The notes under the pieces were generated by a model that saw only the letters and a list, made by a program, of their open reading frames with translations, made no database searches and was not told where the DNA came from. This document shows, piece after piece, positions 9,141 to 16,808 of a stretch of DNA of 64,000 nt. The stretch covers positions 2,279,001 through 2,343,000 of the forward strand of contig NZ_AP022829.1 in NCBI RefSeq assembly GCF_011405655.1, in the 5' to 3' direction. Every line of letters begins with the position of its first letter. Position 1 is the first letter of the stretch. This DNA is from Adlercreutzia hattorii. GTDB lineage: Bacteria; Actinomycetota; Coriobacteriia; Coriobacteriales; Eggerthellaceae. The translations under genes were made by a program, and so were the position numbers.

Positions 9141-10910
9141 ATGACCATCGAGACATCGTTCAGTCGCCGTCACTTCATCACCGGCACGCTCGCCGCGAGC
9201 GCCGCCGCGGCCCTGGGGCTTGCCGGCTGCGCGCCGCAGGGAACGCCCACGGCCGCAACGGGCGGCGACGAGCCGGCGGCAGGCGCCGCCGCGGGCAATG
9301 CCCCTGCCGAAAGCACCCCCGCCTCCGACGTTCCCGCCTGGCTGGGAGAAGCGCCCGCCATCACCGACGCCGACTGCGCCGAGACCGTCGACTGCGAGGT
9401 GCTCGTCATCGGCGCCGGCTGCTCGGGCCTCGTGGCTGCGAACTTCGCCGCCATGGAGGGAGCCAAGACCCTGCTCATCGAGAAGTTCGACAAGGGAACG
9501 GGCCTGCGCGGCTCGGCCATCGGCGCCGTGGGCTCGCGCAAGCAGCAGGAAGCCGGCGTCAACATCGACCCGCAGGAGATCTGCAACGATCTGGTGCACT
9601 ATTCCCTGAACAACGCCAGCATGGATCTGTACCAGCTGTGGGCCGCGCACTCCGCCGAGGCTGTGAACTGGTACTGCGATCTGACCGACGGCGTGGATCA
9701 GTGCAAGATCGACCTGGAGTGGAGCATGCCCGCCGAAGAGACGCGCTACAAGTGCTGGCCCACGGGTCATGGCGCCATGCTGGACAACGGCAAGGCCGGC
9801 AAGGACGAGGCCAGCGGAGAGGGCGTCACCTACGCCCAGGTGGAGGCCAATTTCCTGGCCCAGCCCAACGCCGAGCTGCGCTACCTGACGAGCCTGGAAT
9901 GCCTCATCAAGGAAGGCGATAAGGTGGTGGGCGCCTACGCCTCCACCGACGAGGGCGCCACGTTCCTGCGCATCAATGCCGCGAAGGGCGTCATCGTGGC
10001 CACCGGCGGCTACGCGAACAACCCCGACATGCACATGGCGCTGCAGGCCGAGAACGCCAAGGGACTGTGCGGCGTGGTGCCCTTCGGCAACTTCAACGCC
10101 CAGGGCCAGGGCATCAAGGCCTGTCTGTGGGCCGGCGCGGTGAAGGACGAGAACCCCACCTCCATGGTGTTCGACCGCGGCATCATGCGTCCCGACCAGC
10201 TGCCCGGCGCCCCCTTCGATATGGACTTCGGCTACTTCCACATGGCCACGCAGCCCTTCCTGAAGGTGGATATCGAAGGCGAGCGCATCACCAACGAGTC
10301 GTCGCCCTACGACTTCCTCATCCATGCCCTGGCGCGCAAGTCCAGCCAGCGCGCCTGGTTCGACATCTGGGATTCCAACTGGCCCACCGATATCGAGCGC
10401 TTCCATACCATCGGCTGCTCGGGCCTCATCAAGGGCGAGGGCACCAACCAGATGGACCCCGAGGGCGTTGAGGGCACGGCCGCCATCATCGACGCTTTGG
10501 TGGAAGAGGGCAAGATCGTGAAGGCCGACACCTTGGAAGAGATCGCCGACGCCTTCGGCATCAACAAGGAGACCTTCCTGGCCACCGTGGAGCAGTACAA
10601 CGGCTTCTACGATGCGCAGAACGACACCCAGTACGGCAAGGAGCCCTTCCGCCTGTCGGAGATTCGCACGGCGCCCTTCTATGCCTGCAAGCTGTCGGGC
10701 ATGGCGCTCGCCACCCTGGACGGCATCAAGATCAACACGAAGTTCCAGGCGCTCGACGAGAACAACGCCCCCATCGAGGGACTCTACGTCATCGGCAACG
10801 ACTCGGGCAATTACTACAACGGCACCTACCCGAACCTGGCCGCCGGCCTGAACGCGGGTCGCTGCGTCACCTTCGGCATGCTCTGCGGCCGCCAGGTGGC
10901 GAACTTGTAG
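9141..10910 (+). CDS. Tat-exported FAD-dependent reductase (fumarate reductase flavoprotein family)
   Basis: The 589-residue product begins with a Tat signal (SRRHFI) and a lipobox (LAGC), so it is probably an exported, lipid-anchored flavoenzyme. The FAD-binding dinucleotide fold is at about residues 87-125 (CEVLVIGAGCSGLVAANFAA). The C-terminal flavin segment YNGTYPNLAAGLNAGR is typical of fumarate/urocanate/3-ketosteroid reductases. No haem-binding CxxCH motif or cytochrome domain is present, so an unlinked electron donor is needed. The substrate cannot be deduced; families like this use small unsaturated acids or plant and steroid compounds as electron acceptors. A terminator follows. It is divergent from the membrane LuxR regulator, its likely controller. 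Confidence 0.88.
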   Translation: MTIETSFSRRHFITGTLAASAAAALGLAGCAPQGTPTAATGGDEPAAGAAAGNAPAESTPASDVPAWLGEAPAITDADCAETVDCEVLVIGAGCSGLVAANFAAMEGAKTLLIEKFDKGTGLRGSAIGAVGSRKQQEAGVNIDPQEICNDLVHYSLNNASMDLYQLWAAHSAEAVNWYCDLTDGVDQCKIDLEWSMPAEETRYKCWPTGHGAMLDNGKAGKDEASGEGVTYAQVEANFLAQPNAELRYLTSLECLIKEGDKVVGAYASTDEGATFLRINAAKGVIVATGGYANNPDMHMALQAENAKGLCGVVPFGNFNAQGQGIKACLWAGAVKDENPTSMVFDRGIMRPDQLPGAPFDMDFGYFHMATQPFLKVDIEGERITNESSPYDFLIHALARKSSQRAWFDIWDSNWPTDIERFHTIGCSGLIKGEGTNQMDPEGVEGTAAIIDALVEEGKIVKADTLEEIADAFGINKETFLATVEQYNGFYDAQNDTQYGKEPFRLSEIRTAPFYACKLSGMALATLDGIKINTKFQALDENNAPIEGLYVIGNDSGNYYNGTYPNLAAGLNAGRCVTFGMLCGRQVANL

Positions 10911-10973
10911 GGGCACCTTCCGTCCCCTCGGGCGTTTTGCGGCAAGAGAATCTCCGAGCCCTCCCTTTTTGAT

Positions 10974-11005
10974 GGCGCCCTCTCCCAGGGCGCCGCTTTT
11001 CCTTT
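10974..11005 (+). terminator. Rho-independent terminator after the flavoprotein gene
   Basis: GGCGCCCT (10974-10981) pairs with AGGGCGCC (10987-10994) across a 5-nt loop. GCTTTTCCTTT follows on the plus strand. Confidence 0.8.
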
Positions 11006-11081
11006 CCGGGGTCAAACGCTCGAAAAGCCATTACAATGGAGGCAGCTGACGGGACGCGAGCAACCGCAAGGGAGGGAAATC

Positions 11082-11927
11082 GTGCGCAGCAACGAGGTGG
11101 CAAAATTGGCCGGCGTGACCGTGCGCACGCTGCGGCACTATCACCAGCTGGGGCTTCTGTCCGAACCGCCGCGGCGCGCCAACGGGTACCGCGACTACTC
11201 CCCTGCCGACGTGGCCCGCGTGCTGCGCATCAAGCGCCTGGCCGCCCTGGGCTTTCCCCTCTCGCGCATCGGGGACGTTCTGGAAGAGATGGATGCCGAG
11301 GGGCACGCGACATCCGCGAGCGCCTTAGACGAGCTCGACCGCGAGCTGGCCCTCGAGATCGCAAGGCTGCAGGAACAGCGACGCACCATCGCCGAACTGC
11401 GCGCCGAGCACCTCGATCCCGACCTTCCCGTGCGCTTCGCCCGCATCCTGCGCAAGCTCGCCGGCGTGGACAGCCTCGCCGAAACCTCCCCCGACGACCG
11501 CACCGCCCTCATCGTCGCCGCGCACCTCTACGACGAGAAGGAGCTCGGCGAGCTGGAGCGCGTCGTGGATACCATCGCAAGCGAGAGGCTCGTGGAGGCC
11601 ATGGAACGGCTCGACGAGACGCTCTGCGCCCTCGCGCCCGATGCCCCCGAGCAAGAGCGCGCCACACTCGCCGCCGAGTCCCTCGAGACGCTTGTCCCCG
11701 TCATCGCCTGCTTCGATGCCGCCAACTGGCTGCGCCCCGCCACCGACCGCGAGCGATTCCTGGACGAAATAGCCTTCGCGGGCTACAACGAGGCCCAGCA
11801 GGACGTGTACGACCGCATCGAGCGCGGCATCGAGGAGATCATGACCGAGCGGGCGCAACGGGAGAATGCGACTGCGGCCTCTCCACAAGTCGTCCACGAG
11901 CCGTTTGACTCCGACGCAACGTCATAG
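11082..11927 (+). CDS. MerR-family transcriptional regulator
   Basis: The N-terminal 70 residues (SNEVAKLAGVTVRTLRHYHQLGLL, then NGYRDYSPADVARVL) are a clear MerR winged helix. A coiled-coil dimer helix follows and then about 150 residues of effector domain rich in acidic helices. At 281 residues it is long for the family, like the TipA/BmrR-type drug-sensing members. The start is a GTG at 11082 with GGAGGG 5 nt upstream. The MFS transporter gene begins 51 bp downstream, so it probably controls that pump in response to a drug-like ligand. Confidence 0.88.
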   Translation: MRSNEVAKLAGVTVRTLRHYHQLGLLSEPPRRANGYRDYSPADVARVLRIKRLAALGFPLSRIGDVLEEMDAEGHATSASALDELDRELALEIARLQEQRRTIAELRAEHLDPDLPVRFARILRKLAGVDSLAETSPDDRTALIVAAHLYDEKELGELERVVDTIASERLVEAMERLDETLCALAPDAPEQERATLAAESLETLVPVIACFDAANWLRPATDRERFLDEIAFAGYNEAQQDVYDRIERGIEEIMTERAQRENATAASPQVVHEPFDSDATS

Positions 11928-11978
11928 TTTTTACTGGCCCCTCGAACCCCTGACCCGCCGTTCGAGAAAGGCCCCGCC

Positions 11979-13349
11979 ATGACCCTCGCGTCCCCGAAAT
12001 TCCGCCGACCGCGCAAGCCGTACCGGCCGCGCAAGACCGCTCCCCGCTACCTGCTCTCCTGCGCCTGCTCGCTGCTGGGCAATTCCGTGGCCAGCGTCGT
12101 CTTACCGCTTGTGCTCCTCGCCACCACCGGCGACGCCCTGGCCGCTGGCACCCTCGCGCTCATCTGTGCCGCACCCCAGTTCGTCATCGGCCTTGTCGGC
12201 GGGGCGCTCACCGACCGCTTCAACCGACGCAACGTCTCTGTCGTCTCCGACATCCTGTCGGCGGCCAGCGTGGCTTTGCTGCCCATCGTTGATATGATCT
12301 GGGGACTCTCCTTCGGCTGGTTCGTGGCACTGGGACTCCTCGGCGCCGTCGGCGACATCCCCGGCATGACGGCCCGCGACTCCCTCGTGCCCACCGTCTG
12401 CGAGCGCGACGGGCGCAGCCTGCAAAAGTTCATGGGCCTCACGCAATCGCTGGACTCCCTCGTGGTCATCGCAGGTCCCGCGCTGGCCGCCTTCCTCATG
12501 GGCGCAGCAGGAAGCGTGAACGCCCTGTGGTTCACGGCCGCCATGTCGCTTTCCGCAGCTCTTCTCACTCTCACGCTGCCCCGCTCCCTCGGCGCCGTCT
12601 GCGGCGCGACAACCCCCGCCGCCAGCCCGACCGGCGTCCCGGCTGCCAGAGCTGTCAGCTCCACCAAAGACGAATCCCGACGCGGCCTTCTGCCCGACGC
12701 GTGGCAGGCCCTGCGCGACGGCGCGCATGTGCTGTTCGCGAGCGATACGCTCTTGCGCTCGTCCATGCTCATCAGCTTCGGCATCGTCATGGTGATGGGC
12801 TCGCTCCAGGGCCTCGTGCTGCCGGTGCATTTCACGGCCGCGAACAGCCCGGAGCTGCTCGGCTACGTGCTGTCGGCCATGTCCGCCGGCATGCTCGCAA
12901 GCTCGCTCGGCTATGCGGCGCTCGCCCACAAGCTGCGCCGCCGCACCTGGTACATCCTGTCGCTCACCGGCATGGCCTTGGGCATTCTGGGCTTGGGCCT
13001 TTTGCCCCCGTTCCCGCTGCTCATCGCGAGCGCGCTCATGCTGGGCCTTTCGGCCGGCCCCATCTCGGCCCTGCTCGGCTTCTTCATCTTCGACCGCATT
13101 CCCGCCGAAAACCGCGGGAGCGCCCTGGGGACGCAGAATTCGCTCACCCTGGCCGCCGCGCCCGTGGCCGTCTTCGCCACCTCGCTCGTCGTGGAGGGCG
13201 CCGGGGTGTCCGTGGCCGCCCTGGCCCTCGCTGGCTGCTGGATGCTCATCACCGTGTGGGCCCTCAACACCCACAGCCTGAAGTACCTGGACGACAAGGA
13301 GAGCCATCCCGACCCCATTCCCTTCGTTCCCAATGCCGAGCGCGTCTAG
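11979..13349 (+). CDS. MFS transporter, probable drug or metabolite efflux
   Basis: This 456-residue polytopic protein has about 12 membrane segments and the loop motif GGALTDRFNRRN after the second span, typical of the major facilitator superfamily. A basic N-terminal tail (KFRRPRKPYRPRK) precedes the first span. A central cytoplasmic loop sits near residues 205-240. It follows the MerR gene on the same strand, which suggests a regulator plus efflux pump unit. The substrate is unknown. Confidence 0.88.
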   Translation: MTLASPKFRRPRKPYRPRKTAPRYLLSCACSLLGNSVASVVLPLVLLATTGDALAAGTLALICAAPQFVIGLVGGALTDRFNRRNVSVVSDILSAASVALLPIVDMIWGLSFGWFVALGLLGAVGDIPGMTARDSLVPTVCERDGRSLQKFMGLTQSLDSLVVIAGPALAAFLMGAAGSVNALWFTAAMSLSAALLTLTLPRSLGAVCGATTPAASPTGVPAARAVSSTKDESRRGLLPDAWQALRDGAHVLFASDTLLRSSMLISFGIVMVMGSLQGLVLPVHFTAANSPELLGYVLSAMSAGMLASSLGYAALAHKLRRRTWYILSLTGMALGILGLGLLPPFPLLIASALMLGLSAGPISALLGFFIFDRIPAENRGSALGTQNSLTLAAAPVAVFATSLVVEGAGVSVAALALAGCWMLITVWALNTHSLKYLDDKESHPDPIPFVPNAERV

Positions 13350-13364
13350 CACCGCGCGACGTCC

Positions 13365-13394
13365 GAAAGCCAGCAGTACGACTATCTGGCTTTC
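13365..13394 (+). terminator. Stem-loop after the MFS gene, possible terminator
   Basis: GAAAGCCAG (13365-13373) pairs perfectly with CTGGCTTTC (13386-13394) around a 12-nt loop, 15 bp after the stop codon. No T-tract follows, so it may only protect the 3' end. Confidence 0.4.
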
Positions 13395-13506
13395 AGCGGC
13401 GCAGCCATCTGGCAACGGTCTTCGAACAAGTTGCCCGCGAGCCGGAAGGCGGGCGCCCCGCAGGCACACCATGGAGCCGGAATCATTCCCCAACCAAGGA
13501 GACACC

Positions 13507-15078
13507 ATGGCTTGCACAACGCTTCTCGTGGGCCGCCGCGCCACCAACGACGGCTCCACCATCGTCGCCCGCAACGAGGACGGCGAGGACTTCTCGTTCG
13601 ACCCGAAGAAGATGATCGTGGTCATGCCGGAAGACCAGCCGCGCTCCTATACCGGCGTGGCCAGCCACCTGACCATCGAGCTGCCCGACAACCCCCTGCG
13701 CTACACCTGCACGCCCAACGCCGACCCGACCAACGGCGTGTGGGCCGAAACCGGCATCAATGCGGCGAACGTGTCCATGTCGACCACCGAGACCATCTCG
13801 GCCAACGCCCGCGTGCTCGGCGCCGACCCGCTCGTCACCTACCAGCCCGCCGTTGGAAAGCCCGGCGACGCCAACTACAAGCCCGAGGTGCCGGGCGGCA
13901 TCGGCGAGGAGAACCTGCCCACCATCACGCTGCCCTACATCAAAAGCGCCCGCGAGGGCGTTCGTCGCCTCGGCATGCTCGTGGAGAAGTACGGCACCTA
14001 CGAGACCAACGGCGTGGCCTTCAGCGACGCGGACGAGGTCTGGTACTGGGAGAACATCGGCGGCCACCACTGGATCGCGCGGCGCGTGCCCGACGACTGC
14101 TACGTGGTGCAGCCCAACCGCCAGGGCATCGACCACTTCGACCTGGCCGACGCGCTGGGCGATCAGCACGACTACATGTGCAGCGCCGATCTGGCCCAGT
14201 GGATCCGCGAGAACGACCTGCTCATGGATATGCCCGCCCACGAGGAGGATGCCGGCGAGACCGTCGAGGGGCTGCCGCGCTACTTCAACGCCCGCATCGC
14301 GTTTTCCACCTACACCTGGCTCGACCAGCTGTACAATGCCCCGCGCAAGTGGTACCTGTGCCGTCGCCTGACGCCCTCCGATGCCCGCTTCGCCGGCCCG
14401 GCGCCCGCCTTCGGCCCCGAGAGCCTCGACATCCCCTGGGCCATGCGGCCCGATAAGAAGCTGTCGGCGTCGGATGTGAAGGATCTGCTCGCCACCACCT
14501 ACGACGGCACCGAGTACGACCCCTACGGCACCAAGGGCACGCCAGAGACGCGCCACCAGTACCGCTACATCGGCATCGACCGCACCTCCGAGTGCTCCAT
14601 CCTGTGCATTCGCCCGAACGCACCCAAGGCGCTGCGCGGCGTGCACTGGTTCGCCCCGGCGTCGGGCCCCTTCAACACCGCCGTGGCCCTGTACGCGAAC
14701 GTGAAGGAGCTCCCCGCCTACCTGGACACCCCCACGGAAGTGACCACCGACAGCCTCTACTGGAACAACCGCCTGGTGGCCGGTCTTTCCGATCCGCAAT
14801 TCTTCGAGAGCTACGAGGCCATCCAGGGCTATCGGCTGAACACCATGGCCCAGGGCTACCAGTCGCTGCACGAGACCGACGCCGCGCTTGAGAAGCTCGC
14901 CGCCGAGGGCAAGGCGAACCTGGACGATATGGACGACCCGACGGTGATCGCCGAGCTCGAGCGCGCGAATCAGGCGCTCGTCGATAGCGTGCAAACGCAG
15001 ACCCGCGCTCTGCTCGGCACCGTGCTCGACCAACGCACGGTCACGATGAAGAACGCCTTCAACATGAACGACCACTGA
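13507..15078 (+). CDS. pepD: C69-family dipeptidase
   Basis: The 523-residue product starts MACTTLLVGRRATNDGS. This matches family C69 dipeptidases, in which the Cys near the N-terminus (Cys3 here) becomes the catalytic N-terminal nucleophile. The following ARNEDG motif is also typical. The chosen ATG at 13507 has AAGGAG 6 nt upstream; an upstream in-frame ATG lacks such a site and would bury the nucleophile. No signal peptide is visible, so it is probably cytoplasmic and cleaves dipeptides for amino acid supply. It is a single-gene unit ended by a strong terminator. Confidence 0.92.
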   Translation: MACTTLLVGRRATNDGSTIVARNEDGEDFSFDPKKMIVVMPEDQPRSYTGVASHLTIELPDNPLRYTCTPNADPTNGVWAETGINAANVSMSTTETISANARVLGADPLVTYQPAVGKPGDANYKPEVPGGIGEENLPTITLPYIKSAREGVRRLGMLVEKYGTYETNGVAFSDADEVWYWENIGGHHWIARRVPDDCYVVQPNRQGIDHFDLADALGDQHDYMCSADLAQWIRENDLLMDMPAHEEDAGETVEGLPRYFNARIAFSTYTWLDQLYNAPRKWYLCRRLTPSDARFAGPAPAFGPESLDIPWAMRPDKKLSASDVKDLLATTYDGTEYDPYGTKGTPETRHQYRYIGIDRTSECSILCIRPNAPKALRGVHWFAPASGPFNTAVALYANVKELPAYLDTPTEVTTDSLYWNNRLVAGLSDPQFFESYEAIQGYRLNTMAQGYQSLHETDAALEKLAAEGKANLDDMDDPTVIAELERANQALVDSVQTQTRALLGTVLDQRTVTMKNAFNMNDH

Positions 15079-15121
15079 GAGCGCGCCGTTGCGCCCCCGA
15101 GCGCAACGCCAATGCCTGATT

Positions 15122-15174
15122 GGGGCCGGCCCCGGCGCCTCGCCATTCGCTGGCGACGCCGAGGCCGGCCTTTT
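15122..15174 (+). terminator. Rho-independent terminator after pepD
   Basis: A long GC hairpin has outer arms GGCCGGC (15124-15130) and GCCGGCC (15164-15170) and an inner TCGCC/GGCGA stem. It is followed by TTTT, 45 bp after the dipeptidase stop. Confidence 0.8.
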
Positions 15175-15219
15175 CGCATTCACGGTTCTTTCGCATTCAC
15201 GACCCTTTTCGCATTCACG
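15172..15219. repeat. Three direct copies of TTTCGCATTCACG
   Basis: Identical 13-mers lie at 15172-15184, 15189-15201 and 15207-15219, at a 17-18 bp period. They follow the pepD terminator and precede the LytTR gene. LytTR proteins bind pairs of direct repeats, so these may be its operator. They could also be a local slippage product. Confidence 0.6.
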
Positions 15220-15344
15220 CCCCACTCGCTCCCCTCTCCCTGCAACACAGGGCTCTTCTCGTGCAAGTGAAGCGGCGCCCCCTTGCCGTCGCTGCCTCGT
15301 CGAGGCACACTAGCGCTACGGACAGGAGACGGAAAGGAGCGCCC

Positions 15345-15782
15345 GTGAAGCTGACCGTGGAAGAGCGGCCCGACTTAGAAGAGGCGGAGGTCACCATCCG
15401 CTGCCCGGCCATCGACCGGCGGGTGCGGGCCATCATGGCGACCGCGAACGCAGTGGATTGCCGGCTTCTCGGCACCGACGGCACAGGCACGTTCATCGTG
15501 GAACCGTCGGAAGTGCTGTACGCGGAAACCGTCGACGGCCGCACCTTCCTCTACGGCCGCGACCGCGTGCTGGAGAGCCCGCTGCGCCTCTACGAGCTGG
15601 AAGAGGCCCTCGCCGGCACCGAGTTCGTGCGGGCCTCGAAATCTCTCATCGTGAACTTCGACCACGTGCGGGCGCTTCGCCCCTACCTGAACGCCCGGCT
15701 GGAGCTGGTACTCGATAACGGCGAATCCGTCATCGCCTCGCGCCAGTACGCCCCGGCCATCAAGCAGAAGATCGGGCTGTAG
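15345..15782 (+). CDS. LytTR-domain DNA-binding regulator
   Basis: This 145-residue protein has a C-terminal LytTR domain (about residues 45-145: VEPSEVLYAETVDGRTFLY, FVRASKSLIVNFDHVRAL). It lacks a receiver domain, so it is a stand-alone regulator rather than a two-component output. The GTG start at 15345 has GGAAAGGAG 5-6 nt upstream. The next gene, 12 bp downstream, encodes a DUF3021-like membrane protein. This LytTR/DUF3021 pairing is common in Gram-positive bacteria, where the membrane partner restrains the regulator. Three direct repeats just upstream are candidate autoregulatory sites. Confidence 0.88.
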   Translation: MKLTVEERPDLEEAEVTIRCPAIDRRVRAIMATANAVDCRLLGTDGTGTFIVEPSEVLYAETVDGRTFLYGRDRVLESPLRLYELEEALAGTEFVRASKSLIVNFDHVRALRPYLNARLELVLDNGESVIASRQYAPAIKQKIGL

Positions 15783-15794
15783 AAAGGATTCGCC

Positions 15795-16226
15795 ATGAGA
15801 AACATCGTCAAGAGCGCCTTTGTCCGCGCCTGCATCACCTTCACCGTCGCCATGGCCCTCTGGTGCACAGCCGGCCTCATCTTCGCCGGGCCCGTCGAGG
15901 GCATCGTCATCACGCTCTCGCTGCTCGCCGCCGCCTTGGCCCTGTGCGCCCTGCAGGCATTCTGGTTTACCGAGGCGGTCATCGGGCGATTGAGCTACCC
16001 CGCACGCATCGCCGGGTTCGGCCTGACGGGCCTTCCGGCGCTCGTCCTGTGCGCCGCGCTCGGCGGTTGGTTCCCCCTGGACAACATCGGCGCCTGGGTC
16101 AGCTTCGTTGCCATCTACCTGGTCACCCTGGCCGCCATCACCGCCGGCTACACTATCTACTACCGTCGCACCGCCGGCAGCTTCGACGCCGCCCTCGCCC
16201 GCTACCGCGAAGGCCGGAAAGAGTAG
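15795..16226 (+). CDS. DUF3021-like four-helix membrane protein, partner of the LytTR regulator
   Basis: The 143-residue product has four hydrophobic spans (about 12-32, 38-60, 75-95 and 103-125) and a short basic C-terminal tail. Size, topology and position directly after a stand-alone LytTR gene fit DUF3021 proteins. By family analogy it would hold the LytTR regulator inactive at the membrane until an envelope signal arrives. AAAGGA is present before the ATG. Confidence 0.75.
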   Translation: MRNIVKSAFVRACITFTVAMALWCTAGLIFAGPVEGIVITLSLLAAALALCALQAFWFTEAVIGRLSYPARIAGFGLTGLPALVLCAALGGWFPLDNIGAWVSFVAIYLVTLAAITAGYTIYYRRTAGSFDAALARYREGRKE

Positions 16227-16307
16227 GCCATCGCGACGAGAAGCGATTACGTCGGTCCTCGTCCGCGCTTTCCCCGCCCGGAAGGCCGAGTGCGCCGATT
16301 TAGTAGG

Positions 16308-16415
16308 AAATCTGCACTTATCAGCGTCTGGAAGGCTCCTACAGTCAATTATTATATTGTTCTACGTTAATTTCGACGGCTTTTTTCAATCCAGGACGCT
16401 GATAAGTGCAGATTT
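16308..16415. repeat. 108-bp element bounded by 21-bp perfect inverted repeats
   Basis: AAATCTGCACTTATCAGCGT(C) at 16308-16328 is repeated in perfect inverse at 16395-16415. It encloses 66 bp that are AT-rich. As RNA it would be a long hairpin; as DNA it has the look of a MITE-like or invertible unit. No gene lies in it, and the surrounding 16227-16307 and 16416-16602 hold nothing convincing. Confidence 0.8.
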
Positions 16416-16602
16416 TGATACAAATTCTGACAACTCGGCGTCCGACCAATTTCGCATACTGGCTCTTAGCGGATCCAAGCGCGTCGACCCGCCACAATAT
16501 AACAAGCTTGGCCAACGCGTCCGTCTCTTCCCTAGAAAGAGCTGCGGCATCGCCTCATTCCAGGCAAGTGCTGAGGCCGATTCTCCTGTACAAGCGGTAC
16601 TA

Positions 16603-16645
16603 GTTTTGTATAGTTACGTTTATTATAATCGTGACTATACAAAAC
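16603..16645. repeat. 12-bp perfect inverted repeat with AT-rich centre
   Basis: GTTTTGTATAGT (16603-16614) and ACTATACAAAAC (16634-16645) flank 19 bp that include TATTATAAT. It could be an operator over a promoter or the edge of a mobile fragment. It abuts the ATPase remnant. Confidence 0.6.
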
Positions 16646-16778
16646 CCTTATCGGGAGCGCCGACAAACAGCGGCTGTTCCTCTTCTCGAAAAGCGGCTTT
16701 ACCGACGCCTGCCGAGCCGAAGCCGCCGCCTGCGGGTGCCGCCTCGTAGCGCTTGCAGATATGGGGCTGGGGCAATAG
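16635..16778 (+). pseudogene. C-terminal remnant of an AAA ATPase (DUF234-like)
   Basis: An in-frame stretch of 47 codons ending in TAG at 16778 reads LFLFSKSGFTDACRAEAA followed by CRLVALADM. This is the characteristic C-terminal end of the DUF234-type AAA ATPases common in anaerobic bacteria. There is no start codon, and a TGA precedes it in frame, so the ATPase and nuclease-like parts are gone. It is a decayed fragment between the inverted-repeat elements and helD. Confidence 0.6.
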
Positions 16779-16808
16779 AACCGATCCGCTTGGCCGCCCG
16801 CGCTTGGC

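Noticed and set aside
8955-11015. A 686-residue minus-strand frame opposite the flavoprotein.
   Set aside because: It is rich in Val, Gly, Ala and His, lies antisense to a clear Tat flavoprotein and has no domain.
16406-16603. A 65-codon plus-strand frame and a 60-codon open minus-strand frame between the two inverted repeats.
   Set aside because: Neither has a ribosome binding site or a recognisable family. The region may be gene debris, but there is not enough to name it.
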